The notes beneath the pieces are model-generated. The model worked only from the letters and a program-made list of their open reading frames with translations. It was not told the DNA's origin and did not search any database. From a bacterium 1XD21-13 (lineage in GTDB: Bacteria; Bacillota; Clostridia; Lachnospirales; Lachnospiraceae), in assembly GCA_009917555.1 (NCBI GenBank), contig QZDX01000003.1, forward strand, positions 310,001 to 374,000: 64,000 nucleotides of DNA, in the 5' to 3' direction. Below are positions 45,593-54,598 of the stretch, one piece after another. A program made the position numbers and the translations under genes. The stretch's first letter is position 1. Each line of letters starts with the position of its first letter.

Positions 45593-46729
45593 ATGTGGAA
45601 AGGATTTATGGTTTATTTATTCGGCTCACGGTATGAGAAAGCGGGAAGGAGCATACTTATCTGCCTGCTTATATTCTGGGGATTGAGGCAGGCTGGATTT
45701 TTCCTTCCAATTGTCCCTGCTATCTTGTATTTGATGGTATTTGCCGTCACCGTTGGCTCTATGTGGCAGGATCTCTCCGCAAAAAATGAAGCACTGGCCG
45801 GAAAGAATCTTTTTATGCTTCCATTCTGCAGGTGGAGGCTGACAGCCGCCTATCTTGGCGCTTTAGGAGCTTATACCTTCCTTACACGCACAGCTTTTGT
45901 CTTGGCCCTGGCTCTGGCTGTTTCATCCTGGGGTACAATGGAGTTGACAGGCAGTCTGCTCTCTGCTCTGTACGGTATCCTGCTGACAGCCTGGATATAT
46001 GGAGAAAGACAGCATAGAAAAAAAGCTTTGTTATGGATCACCTTCACTATAGCGTTGAGCTTTTCCTTTACCAGCTCCTGGATGTTTTCCGCAGTATTGG
46101 TTGTAAGCAGTCTGACAGCACTCTTTTTTCTCCAAAGAATGGACCCCTACACCTTTTATGAAGCGCATGAAGCTGTCCATGGCACAGAGAAGCCAAAAAG
46201 TGCGAAGAAGGATTTGCTTTGGAGCTATTTTCTCCGGTATCTCCTTCATCACAGGAACTACCTTGTGAACACGCTGATTCTGTGGGGAGTTGCTATGGGA
46301 CTGCCAATGTTCCTTGGACAGATAGAAAGAAGCCTTGCCCTTCCCATTGGCTTTTCCCTGCTCACCTTAAACACGCCTGTGTGCATTCTTCTGTCCTGTG
46401 ATCCCCATCTGGAGCAGGCGATTCGAATGCTGCCAGGACAGAAGAGAGGCTTTGTCCTTTCCTACGGTTTGTTTTTATTTACCGTCAACCTGATCGGAGA
46501 TCTGATTTTCCTCTTAAGCCTCAAGCTTCAAAGAGGCGGCGGAAGCGGGTACGATCTTTGCCTGGCCTTGCTGTTTGCAGCATTGGGAGCCCTGGGCTCT
46601 GCCGGTCTGGAATGGTATTATCCCATACGTGGCTGGAGGACCCAGAGCGAGCTGTGGCATCACCCAAGAAAATACCTTGTGCCAGGAAGCCTTCTCCTGT
46701 TGTCCGGGCTTTTGACTATGTGGCTCTGA
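45593..46729 (+). CDS. ABC transporter permease-like membrane protein
   Basis: A 378-residue integral membrane protein with about ten hydrophobic helices, a central polar loop (around residues 195-215, TEKPKSAKKDLLWSYFLRY) and no enzymatic motif. Position directly after an ATPase with coupled spacing marks it as the permease. Sequence resemblance to named permease families is weak. The leader carries an element shared with three other genes (GGAACTGGAATAAGGAG). No substrate can be proposed beyond the general link of LytTR systems to peptide export or resistance. Confidence 0.75.
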   Translation: MWKGFMVYLFGSRYEKAGRSILICLLIFWGLRQAGFFLPIVPAILYLMVFAVTVGSMWQDLSAKNEALAGKNLFMLPFCRWRLTAAYLGALGAYTFLTRTAFVLALALAVSSWGTMELTGSLLSALYGILLTAWIYGERQHRKKALLWITFTIALSFSFTSSWMFSAVLVVSSLTALFFLQRMDPYTFYEAHEAVHGTEKPKSAKKDLLWSYFLRYLLHHRNYLVNTLILWGVAMGLPMFLGQIERSLALPIGFSLLTLNTPVCILLSCDPHLEQAIRMLPGQKRGFVLSYGLFLFTVNLIGDLIFLLSLKLQRGGGSGYDLCLALLFAALGALGSAGLEWYYPIRGWRTQSELWHHPRKYLVPGSLLLLSGLLTMWL

Positions 46730-46844
46730 GGCTGCTTTTGATGCTGTCAAAATTCCCCCAAGGTCTTTCGACTTTAACTTTTCAAAACCCATTCAGTGTA
46801 GTAAAATAAGACTAGGAAAATAAAGCTGAAATACGAGGTAGCAT

Positions 46845-46931
46845 ATGAAACAGAATCAGATCACATGGAAAAAGATACTTGCGGCTGCCTTTGGCTTGCA
46901 GAGGAGGAAGTTTTATGATAACCATTTTTAA
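46845..46931 (+). CDS. Possible 28-residue leader peptide overlapping the DUF2007-like start
   Basis: ATG at 46845 with GAGGTAG upstream opens a 28-codon frame, MKQNQITWKKILAAAFGLQR and onward, ending 17 bases inside the next gene. The product is basic and amphipathic. Overlap suggests translational coupling. Whether it is made is unknown; chance cannot be excluded at this length. Confidence 0.3.
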   Translation: MKQNQITWKKILAAAFGLQRRKFYDNHF

Positions 46932-47166
46932 TCGCAAGGAGCTTATCATCACCCGATCTATGGAGGAACAGTCCAGAATACGGAATAAGCTTAATGAGGC
47001 CGGAATTGATTACGCTGTAAAAGTAAATGGAGGTCATCCAGGGGCCATAGCCGGCAGGAGGGCATACACAGGAAGCTTCGGGGAAAAGCAGGAGGTTATG
47101 TATGAGTACCGTATTTATGTGAAAAAAGAGGATTATGAGAAAGCAAGGTATCAAATTGGTAAATGA
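46915..47166 (+). CDS. DUF2007-like small protein
   Basis: An 83-residue soluble protein. Its fold signature RSMEEQSRIRNKLNEAGIDY and the closing IYVKKEDYEKARYQI resemble the DUF2007/putative signal-transducing family, in which a short beta-alpha-beta unit is thought to bind ligands or partner proteins. The ATG at 46915 is preceded by GAGGAGG; an earlier in-frame ATG at 46879 lacks one. No partner is evident in the neighbourhood. Confidence 0.65.
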   Translation: MITIFNRKELIITRSMEEQSRIRNKLNEAGIDYAVKVNGGHPGAIAGRRAYTGSFGEKQEVMYEYRIYVKKEDYEKARYQIGK

Positions 47167-47247
47167 TTTTTTATGACAGGGCGTAATTGCTTCAAAAGTG
47201 TAAAAGCTTGGGAATTTTGATTTGGGATAAAGAAAGCGAGAGTTTGA

Positions 47248-48441
47248 ATGAAAAGACAAAAGCTAGTCTTCCTGTGGGGTATGCTGTGCCTTTTCCTTAT
47301 GGCATGCGGAAAAAGTGATGCAAATACGATGCCGGATGATAAAGCAAAAGAAAAACAACAACAGAGCAGTCATACAAAAGAGGAAGACAACTCAGATAAT
47401 GGGGAGGCTTCAGGAACAGAAGGGGCAGAGGAGGATTCCTCTGATATAGAGCTCTGGGAACAGGCATACCTTGATTATCTGGAGGGATTTGAAATGGGTG
47501 ATTCCTGTACCTACAGCCTGATTTATGTGGATGAGGATGAGATCCCAGAGCTTGTGATAGATTCTGGCGTTGAGGCAGGGGGCTGCCAGATTTTGACCTG
47601 GCATGAGGAGGGCATGGATGTGCTGCAGACCTCAAGGCTCTATTTTACCTATATTGAAAAAGGGAATCTTCTCTGCAATTCCGAGGGGAATATGGGATAC
47701 TATTATGACAATGTTTATACCATTAAGGATGGATTTTGGGAGTTTGTGGGCGGAGGAACCTACTCAGATCCGCCGGACGGGCCAAAATTTGATGAAAATG
47801 ATGATTATATTTTTGAATATCACTGGCTGCAGCAGCCCGTAGAGAAGTCAGAGTATGAGCAGAAGCTTCATGCCATTTATCCGGAAAAACAAGGAAAGCT
47901 GCCGGAAGTATATTATATTAAGGATGAGATGTGTTCTGTTCTTAGAACAAAGGAGACTACGGCAGTGAAGCATCGCTATGAGCTTATTGTAGAGGACCTT
48001 ACATGGACGCAGGCGCAGGAGGCGTGTGAGAAAAAGGGCGGCTGCCTGGCTACGCTCACTTCCAGGGAAGAATTCGAACGTGTTCAGGAACAAATTATTT
48101 CAGAGGAAAAAACGGGGGTCACTTTTTTTGTAGGAGCTAACAGGGTGGACAGGTTTGGATTTGGCTGGCTGGAGCCAGGAAAGCCGGAAGGCTACTCCAT
48201 GCTGGACCTTTATAATGCCTTATTTGCCGGTTTCTGGCTGGAGGGCGAGCCGAGCTATGAGGGGCTTACGGAGGATGGGAGAGAGGTAAGAGAGGAGTAT
48301 GTGGCTATCCTTTACCGCTCGGCAGACGGCAGGTGTTACCTCAATGATGTGCCTGGGGATATTTTAGGGGCTGCACCCTCCTATGCGGGACGGATTGGGT
48401 ATGTCTGTGAGTACAATCATGATACTGCTTCCGGGGATTGA
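47248..48441 (+). CDS. Lipoprotein with a C-type-lectin-like C-terminal domain
   Basis: A 397-residue lipoprotein: signal peptide with lipobox FLMAC (lipidated Cys20), a Ser/Glu-rich linker (25-65), a middle domain (about 68-200, with SLIYVDEDEIPELVI typical of Lachnospiraceae surface lipoproteins) and a C-terminal C-type-lectin-like domain (about 240-392). The lectin part shows YELIVEDLTWTQAQEACEKK, GGCLATLTSREEF, FFVGANRV and the closing GRIGYVCEY. These are the WxxAxxxCxxxGxxLAxxxS and terminal C-pattern landmarks of the fold. Sugar or protein binding at the cell surface is inferred. A long promoterless gap separates it from its neighbours. Confidence 0.8.
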   Translation: MKRQKLVFLWGMLCLFLMACGKSDANTMPDDKAKEKQQQSSHTKEEDNSDNGEASGTEGAEEDSSDIELWEQAYLDYLEGFEMGDSCTYSLIYVDEDEIPELVIDSGVEAGGCQILTWHEEGMDVLQTSRLYFTYIEKGNLLCNSEGNMGYYYDNVYTIKDGFWEFVGGGTYSDPPDGPKFDENDDYIFEYHWLQQPVEKSEYEQKLHAIYPEKQGKLPEVYYIKDEMCSVLRTKETTAVKHRYELIVEDLTWTQAQEACEKKGGCLATLTSREEFERVQEQIISEEKTGVTFFVGANRVDRFGFGWLEPGKPEGYSMLDLYNALFAGFWLEGEPSYEGLTEDGREVREEYVAILYRSADGRCYLNDVPGDILGAAPSYAGRIGYVCEYNHDTASGD

Positions 48442-48521
48442 AATACCGAAGAAAGTAGGGTAAAATCAGAATATCAAATGCAAGCAGGATATACAGAATT
48501 TATGAAAAAAGGAGAAGAGTT

Positions 48522-49490
48522 ATGAGAGTAGGAATTGCAGGTGCAGGCATGATTGTGCCCACCTTTTTGGATGCGGCGGCACTGGTGGAGAAAATGGAGA
48601 TCTACGCCATTTTTGCGAGAAAAGAGGAAGTGCGTAAGGAATTCTGCGAGAAATACAAGATTCCGGTAGGATATGATTCCTACGAGAAGCTGCTGGCGGA
48701 TAAAGAGGTGGATGTGATTTACGTGGCTCTTCCCAACAATCTGCATTTTTCCTTTGCAAAGGAGGCACTTCTGGCTGGAAAGCATGTGATTTTGGAGAAG
48801 CCCTTTACGGTGACCTTTAAGGAGGCAAAGGAGATAGCCGGGATAGCAAGAGAGAAGAAGCTGTATCTCTTTGAGGCCATTACCAACCAGTACAACCCCA
48901 ACTACGATAAGATGAAGGAGCTTCTTCCGAGGCTTGGGGACATTAAGCTGCTGGCTCTTAATTTTTCCCAGTATTCCAGCCGGTACGACAATTTTAAGAA
49001 GGGCATCGTAAGCCCCTCCTTTGATCCGGGGAAGGCGGGAGGCGCCCTGATGGATCTGAACATCTACAACATTCATTTTGTGGCAGGACTTTTTGGAAAG
49101 CCCTTGAAGGTGCGCTATTGTCCCAACATAGAGCGTAATGTGGATACCTCCGGCATCCTTGTGATGGAGTATCCCGACTTCCAGGCAGTGTGTATTGCGG
49201 CCAAGGACTGCGGAGCGCCCTTGAGTGTCAGCGTCCAAGGAAATAAGGGCTTCTTCCACAGTGATTATGCTTCCAGCATTTTGGCTGAGTTCTCCTTCCA
49301 GGAAAATAAGTGCGAGCCGGAGAATTATCATCTGGCCGACAGCCCACAGCGGCTGTTTTATGAGCTTAAGACCTTTGCAGAGTACTATGAGGATGGAGAC
49401 TGGGAGGCCTTTGACAAGCGGCTTAGCCACAGCCTGATGGTGATGGAGATTCTGGACGAGGCCAGAGATCTTAAGAATCAGGGGCTGTAA
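48522..49490 (+). CDS. Gfo/Idh/MocA family oxidoreductase
   Basis: A 322-residue NAD(P)-dependent dehydrogenase. The Rossmann start GIAGAGMIVPTFLDA, the VDVIYVALPNNLHF segment and the HVILEKPFTV motif with its catalytic Lys are intact. The C-terminal alpha/beta domain covers about 125-322. Family members oxidise sugars, inositol or their derivatives; specificity is not visible. GGAGAAGAG precedes ATG 48522. It is the last gene before a terminator at 49501. Another member of the family is present only as a remnant at 28085. Confidence 0.9.
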   Translation: MRVGIAGAGMIVPTFLDAAALVEKMEIYAIFARKEEVRKEFCEKYKIPVGYDSYEKLLADKEVDVIYVALPNNLHFSFAKEALLAGKHVILEKPFTVTFKEAKEIAGIAREKKLYLFEAITNQYNPNYDKMKELLPRLGDIKLLALNFSQYSSRYDNFKKGIVSPSFDPGKAGGALMDLNIYNIHFVAGLFGKPLKVRYCPNIERNVDTSGILVMEYPDFQAVCIAAKDCGAPLSVSVQGNKGFFHSDYASSILAEFSFQENKCEPENYHLADSPQRLFYELKTFAEYYEDGDWEAFDKRLSHSLMVMEILDEARDLKNQGL

Positions 49491-49500
49491 AAGAGGACAA

Positions 49501-49534
49501 AAGGGTTATTGCAATGCATTTTGCAGTAACCCTT
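49501..49534. terminator. Terminator after the oxidoreductase gene
   Basis: AAGGGTTA-TGCAA pairs with TTGCA-TAACCCTT around a short loop. It separates the plus-strand gene from the convergent acetyltransferase gene. Confidence 0.75.
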
Positions 49535-49560
49535 AGTTTATATTCAGGTGTTTTTCATAG

Positions 49561-50067
49561 CTATAGGAGGTGATAATAGGGACAAATATCCTCATAATGC
49601 CCGTCCTTCATGAGAAAGCCTCCCGGAATCACGCCGAGCTGCTGAAAGCCCAGACGCTCATAGAGATGTCTGGCATGGATATTGGTGCGCACAACGGCGT
49701 TAAACTGGAGAATTCGAAAGCCATGAGCCTTTCCCTGAGCCAGACAGTCCAGGACAAGCTGCTCGCCGATATGAAGCCCTCGTGCCTTGGAGCTCACAGC
49801 GTAGCTTGCATTGGAGATATGGCCGCAGCGTCCCTCGTTGTTGGGATGCAGAATATAAAGTCCCAGAACCTCAATGGTATCGGAATCCTCCGCGATGCAG
49901 CCCTCCGCAACGCCGCAGTAGGTCTGAGCATCAAAGAATGCCGGGCCTGTAGTCTCAGTTAGAGGATTTAATTGCGGAAAAGCAACTCCTTCCTCCACCA
50001 CTTCATTCCAAATGGCGATCATAGAAGGCAGATCAGACGGGGTGTAGGCTCGTATGGTAAGATTCAT
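49561..50067 (-). CDS. GNAT-family N-acetyltransferase
   Basis: A 168-residue acetyltransferase. It begins LTIRAYTPSDLPSMIAIWNE, the usual first strand and helix of the fold. The acetyl-CoA-binding stretch is KARGLHIGEQLVLDCLAQGK (R-x-x-G-hG-like), followed by ARHLYERLGFQQLGVIPGGF. It resembles the phosphinothricin/YhhY-like branch that acetylates small molecules or peptides, but substrate is unknown. It is divergently placed to nothing; a DUF1349 gene lies upstream on the same strand. Confidence 0.85.
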   Translation of the reverse strand: MNLTIRAYTPSDLPSMIAIWNEVVEEGVAFPQLNPLTETTGPAFFDAQTYCGVAEGCIAEDSDTIEVLGLYILHPNNEGRCGHISNASYAVSSKARGLHIGEQLVLDCLAQGKAHGFRILQFNAVVRTNIHARHLYERLGFQQLGVIPGGFLMKDGHYEDICPYYHLL

Positions 50068-50131
50068 AAGAGAAGCGTCCTTTCAAAATGGTTATTTCAG
50101 ATTTTGTATTGGATAAAATTTTTAAAGCATT

Positions 50132-50725
50132 TTATACATGGGCCAGCCACTTGCATTCCGTAATCTCCATATGGGAAAAGACAGCCTCAAAAGAAGAATT
50201 TTCCGGGGAGCATGCGTAGATTCCGAAACGGATCTCCTTTGTGCCCTCCCACAGGTGGCAGATCCGCATCTGCTTAAAGGTTACACCATCTTCGGAACAT
50301 TCCAGGCAGTAATCTGATTCCCGGCGGCTTAGGCGGTACCACATGGTTTTGACAGAAGCAGGGATATCGGTGGTAGCCCAGTCGGAGTAGCCGTGGTTGG
50401 TTACCACACTGCCAAGACGCTGATACTGCTCATTCTCATATTCAATGGAAGCTTTCAGCCAGTTGTCGCTGTCAAGATACAGGGCAATTCCGCACTGGTC
50501 AAACCGGTGGCTGCTGGATGTGAAATCTGCCTTTACCACAAAGGAGAAGTAGGCTTCCTCTGTGGATAGCTGCAGGACCGGAGCGTTGTCATTCTGAAAT
50601 CCGTAGTAGGTTCTCTGCCAGAGATCCGTCCCTGGCTCTGTGGTAATTGTAATCTGATTCTCTTGAATCATATACACCTTGGGTTCCCTTGTCCATTGTA
50701 AGTCTTTTACATCCCATTTCATCAT
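50132..50725 (-). CDS. DUF1349 domain protein (concanavalin-like beta-sandwich)
   Basis: A 197-residue protein beginning MMKWDVKDLQWTREPKVYMI. The conserved DUF1349 core appears as TDLWQRTYYGFQNDNAPVLQ, HRFDQCGIALYLDSDNWLKA and RFGIYACSPENSSFEAVF. The domain is a lectin-like jelly roll related to regulators of glycan use; members are often annotated as regulation-of-enolase family. No signal peptide. Start set at tandem ATGs at 50725; AAGGA lies 11 bases upstream on the minus strand. The gap 50726-50974 holds AT-rich sequence with no gene. Confidence 0.8.
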   Translation of the reverse strand: MMKWDVKDLQWTREPKVYMIQENQITITTEPGTDLWQRTYYGFQNDNAPVLQLSTEEAYFSFVVKADFTSSSHRFDQCGIALYLDSDNWLKASIEYENEQYQRLGSVVTNHGYSDWATTDIPASVKTMWYRLSRRESDYCLECSEDGVTFKQMRICHLWEGTKEIRFGIYACSPENSSFEAVFSHMEITECKWLAHV

Positions 50726-50974
50726 TAAAATCAAATCCTTTCTTGAAAATATTCATTCATAATGTGTTTCCATTTAAGTAATTATCATTATAATCATTTT
50801 ATAAATTGGCATCAATACAAAAAGCTAAAATTATGGGATCCTGTCATGAAATTAAGCTTTGGCATAACAATACGTATTTTTATTGCGATCTGTATAGACA
50901 GACAGTATAATTGTGAATATGGTGATTGAAAGAAGTTTGAAAAATACGGAAGGAAAATATTTTTACGGGTTAAT

Positions 50975-53608
50975 ATGATAAAAAGAAAAGAGTATTCGGA
51001 TGCTTTCTATGAGCTGTTTAACAGCAAAGAGGTTTCCCTGGTAAACATTTATGGAGAAAGAGGAATTGGAAAAACAGCGATTGGGATGCAGCTTAGGGAA
51101 GATGAAAAATTAAATAGGGAGATGTATTGTGGGTTTTTGGACTGTGGACAGTTCAGTGGAATGACCGGGAGTATCATGATGGAGGTCCTTTATGAGCTTT
51201 GCGGCGTCTTGGCTTCCATGCGTATGCCCGCACCTCTGCGGTTTCATATTGCAGACAGTATTGACAGTAAACGCTATAAACGCATTTCCTATTTGAATCA
51301 ACAGAAGATGCCGGGGATTGGACTTGCTATAGAGGTGCAGGATTTTGTGGACAGTTTTGTGGAGATTCCGTATATCAGTGCAGGGCTTAAGACAGCCCAG
51401 CTGATGTCCAACCTTTATCGCAGGTATCGGCCTAAAAATGAGATGGAAAAAATGCTGTTTGCGGAATATAGCAGTCTTGGGGATGTGGAGCTTCATGAGA
51501 AGCTTCCTGAGATTTTGGCAGAGGATATTTCCCGGCCTGTCCATCCCAAAAGCTCTGACAAGCGTGGAGTTATATTTTTGGAAAATTGTGATACACTCCT
51601 TACGGCGGCAGACAGGCTTCCTGAGTGGCTGGAGGAGCTTATAAAGAGGACACCTGGTATCCTTTGGGTTGTTTTTTCCAGAAAGCGGCTGGAGGGAATG
51701 GGGACGGCGCTGCCTATTCACCCCATGAAATGGGAGGAAGCAGATCTTTACTTGCTTCAGGAGCTTTTGGTGAAAAAGGAAGCAACCAGAAAGCGGGTGT
51801 TTGAAAAATCTGCGGGCATCCCTTTCTATATGCAGCGGATTGCGGCGCTGCTTGAGGAGGTAGGGGAGTTAGCAGAGGAGGATTGGGCAGATATTGGGGC
51901 GTGGATGGACAGCAGCGGAAGCTTTGCAAGAGATACTCTTGGAAGCCTGCCGGAATCCAGAAGGGAGATTTTGATCCAGCTTACCTTTGCAAAATCCTTT
52001 GATGAGGATTTGTTTAAACGGCTGTTTCCAGGAAGGCTATTAGGGCTTTATAGGGCATGGTTTGACAATACCTTATCTCTGTTTACAAAGGATCCGGCAG
52101 GATATTATTGTGTTCAGCACAGTATGCGTGAGGAGATTCAGAGATTTATTTGTATGGAGAACCCGGAGCTGGCTTTGGCGTGCCTGGAAAATTTATTTAC
52201 GGCAGAGGGACAGTGGCTTCGGTATTATGCAAGGGCCAGCCAGCTTGTGGACTCGAAAAGACATTTGGAGTATTTATGCATCTATGGAAAAGAGCTTGCG
52301 GATGCAGAGCGCTGCTTTTATGAGCTTATGAGCCTGAAAGAGCCCATTTTTCTGATTGGCGGCATGCTTCCATTTTGTTCTCTCCTGGAGCTTTTAACAG
52401 AGAAGCTGAAGGTGCCTCAATCACGTGTGCAGGCTTATAAGGAGCTGGCGGCTATTGACTTTTGCTGCGGCCGCTATGAAAATGCCTGGAAGTCTACGAA
52501 CACGGGGATTGCCCTGGCGCAGGAGGCAGGTGATGTGGGCGCTGAGCTTCAATTTTTGTGTATTCAGATGAATTTGTCACATATTTCTGCCAATCCATGG
52601 GCCGGCGAGGAGGGAGCTGTACGGCAAGAGATTATTCTTGGTAGAAATTACCACAGGAGAGCAGCAGGTGCGGGGTTGTCCTATAAGGCAAAGGCGGCAT
52701 GTACGGTGACGGCGGATCTCTTTTTAGCCAGGGCTTATATTGCCCGCAGAGAATGGATGGAAGCCCAGAAGTGCCTGGATGAAATTTTTGTTCTATGTAA
52801 AAATCCGGCCCGCAGAAATGCGTTACAGCTTTATGGAGCTTATGGAGAAGCAATGGAGCTCCAGGGAGTTTTGTACAGTGAGGGCGGAGAAAAGCGCAAG
52901 GCTCTGGAGGCTTACCAGGAGGCAGTGGAGGCATACCAGATGGGAGAAATTTTCCTGGAACAGTGGGATGCGGAGTTTTATCTCAATTATGGCCTTGCAT
53001 ATAAGCGCATAGCGGAACGGCATTTTGGCTTTGGGGAGATTCAGGAGGCGGTTCAGGCTTTGGAGCTGGCATTGCTGCAATACCAGACAGTTCAGGAGCG
53101 TATGCCGGATATGATAGATACTTTTTGCAAAATCGGGTTTGCTTACACGGAAGGCGTCTCCAGACTGTGGGAGAATCCTGCATGGGATCAGGTGACGGAG
53201 GAATATCTTTCCCAGGCAGAACGGACGGTGGAGGAAGCTGTGCAGGTTATGGAGGCGGCTACGGGAAAACCGACCTGGGGAAATCGGCAGCTGTGCAATA
53301 TCCGCTGTACTACCAGACGGCTGGCAGGTTTGTTTTATAGTCGAAAAGGCGACATGGCCAGGGCAGAGAAATTTTTCCGCAGAAGTGTTGAAGATGGGGA
53401 GATTTCTATAGAGGTGGCCAGTGATCATGCCTATAGTTATATGGAGTATGCGAAAAGCTGTCTGGAATATGCACGCTTTACCAGAGAAAAAGAGATATGT
53501 GGGGAATATGCGGAAAAGGGAATCCGGGCAATTGAGAAAGCGCGTGTTTATATGGGAGATGCCAATTCTTTTTCTGAGCTTTTCATAGCGCTGAAAGGAC
53601 TTTTATAG
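50975..53608 (+). CDS. STAND-like P-loop ATPase with TPR-type helical repeats
   Basis: An 877-residue protein. Walker A NIYGERGIGKTAI lies at residues 25-37, right at the N-terminus. A Walker B-like VIFLENCDT is near 200 and a sensor-like WVVFSRKRL near 230. A winged-helix-type segment (about 330-400) follows. From about 450 to the end the sequence is helical with repeat-like units (for example ALEAYQEAVEAYQMGEIF and ARAEKFFRRSVEDGEI), typical of TPR scaffolds. This order (NTPase, winged helix, helical repeats) marks STAND ATPases, which act as signal switches in regulation or defence. No effector domain is fused. A CorA-type gene follows at 42 bases. Confidence 0.75.
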   Translation: MIKRKEYSDAFYELFNSKEVSLVNIYGERGIGKTAIGMQLREDEKLNREMYCGFLDCGQFSGMTGSIMMEVLYELCGVLASMRMPAPLRFHIADSIDSKRYKRISYLNQQKMPGIGLAIEVQDFVDSFVEIPYISAGLKTAQLMSNLYRRYRPKNEMEKMLFAEYSSLGDVELHEKLPEILAEDISRPVHPKSSDKRGVIFLENCDTLLTAADRLPEWLEELIKRTPGILWVVFSRKRLEGMGTALPIHPMKWEEADLYLLQELLVKKEATRKRVFEKSAGIPFYMQRIAALLEEVGELAEEDWADIGAWMDSSGSFARDTLGSLPESRREILIQLTFAKSFDEDLFKRLFPGRLLGLYRAWFDNTLSLFTKDPAGYYCVQHSMREEIQRFICMENPELALACLENLFTAEGQWLRYYARASQLVDSKRHLEYLCIYGKELADAERCFYELMSLKEPIFLIGGMLPFCSLLELLTEKLKVPQSRVQAYKELAAIDFCCGRYENAWKSTNTGIALAQEAGDVGAELQFLCIQMNLSHISANPWAGEEGAVRQEIILGRNYHRRAAGAGLSYKAKAACTVTADLFLARAYIARREWMEAQKCLDEIFVLCKNPARRNALQLYGAYGEAMELQGVLYSEGGEKRKALEAYQEAVEAYQMGEIFLEQWDAEFYLNYGLAYKRIAERHFGFGEIQEAVQALELALLQYQTVQERMPDMIDTFCKIGFAYTEGVSRLWENPAWDQVTEEYLSQAERTVEEAVQVMEAATGKPTWGNRQLCNIRCTTRRLAGLFYSRKGDMARAEKFFRRSVEDGEISIEVASDHAYSYMEYAKSCLEYARFTREKEICGEYAEKGIRAIEKARVYMGDANSFSELFIALKGLL

Positions 53609-53650
53609 TATAATGGGGGTTGATGAAGATGAAGAGGGAGGCTTTGGCAG

Positions 53651-54586
53651 ATGTTTTATTCCATACATGAGAAAGAAATCAGGGAGGTGTCTCTGGAACA
53701 GATCGACAGCCATGACATCTGTGTAGGTTATCTGACTCTGGAGGAGCTTCGAAAATGCTATGAGCAGCTTGGTCTGTCGGAGGTGGCGGTAAAGGACTGT
53801 ATGACAGATTTTACCCATTTTCGGACGAGTATTGATGTGTATGATGAGTTCAGTTTTGGCATGATCAATATTGTGGATATTCTGAACTTAAGCAGTAAGC
53901 GGAATCGTATTGGTTTTTTTATTAAAAAGAATCTTTTCATCATTATAAAAATCATTGATAAAAATGACAGCATCCGGCAGATGTTTCTGGATGCCATCGG
54001 CCGTTTCCGTCAGAATGCCACTATGGAGAAGGTGATCTATGGGGTACTGGAGCGGCTTTTGTCCAGCGGTAACCGGGGACTTGTGATGACGGAGCGGCAG
54101 ATCATTGCCATGGAGCGTGAGGTGGTCAATGGCAAGATAGATGAGGATCTGAACAAGGAGATTTTTGATCTGCGGAACCGCCTGTCTACCTTGAAAAATT
54201 ATTACGATCAGCTCATTGACATTGGGGAAGCTCTCCAGGAAAATGAGAATGATCTTTTTGAGGAGGAGGATTTGCGCTATTTCAAGATTTTTACGGATAA
54301 ATCCGAGCGTCTGAGCAACAATACCCAGCTCCTCTGCGACAACCTGATTCATCTAAGAGAGGCATTGGACGCTACGCTGAATTATAACCTGAATAATACC
54401 ATGAAGCTGTTTACCATTGTGACGATTATTTTCCAGCCTCTCACATTGATTGTGGGATGGTACGGGATGAATTTTACGAATATGCCGGAGCTGGCCTGGA
54501 GATTTGGCTATATCTATGTGATCGTGCTCAGCATTGCAGTGGTGGCAGGAATTCTGCTTTATTTTAAGAAGAAAAAATACATGTAA
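53651..54586 (+). CDS. corA: CorA-family divalent cation transporter
   Basis: A 311-residue protein with a cytoplasmic alpha/beta domain (1-240) containing a long helix, and two C-terminal membrane helices. The signature motif GMN occurs in GWYGMNFTNMPELAWRFGY between the helices, and the end KKKKYM is basic as usual. CorA pentamers admit Mg2+ down the membrane potential; some members carry Co2+, Ni2+ or Zn2+. GAGGGAGG precedes ATG 53651. The preceding STAND ATPase is close enough to share a transcript, and queA follows 12 bases downstream. Confidence 0.92.
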   Translation: MFYSIHEKEIREVSLEQIDSHDICVGYLTLEELRKCYEQLGLSEVAVKDCMTDFTHFRTSIDVYDEFSFGMINIVDILNLSSKRNRIGFFIKKNLFIIIKIIDKNDSIRQMFLDAIGRFRQNATMEKVIYGVLERLLSSGNRGLVMTERQIIAMEREVVNGKIDEDLNKEIFDLRNRLSTLKNYYDQLIDIGEALQENENDLFEEEDLRYFKIFTDKSERLSNNTQLLCDNLIHLREALDATLNYNLNNTMKLFTIVTIIFQPLTLIVGWYGMNFTNMPELAWRFGYIYVIVLSIAVVAGILLYFKKKKYM

Positions 54587-54598
54587 GGAAGCTATTGT

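Noticed and set aside
47248-48441. Target gene of a diversity-generating retroelement, given the lectin-like fold
   Set aside because: No reverse transcriptase, accessory gene or template repeat with adenine substitutions is visible in the window.
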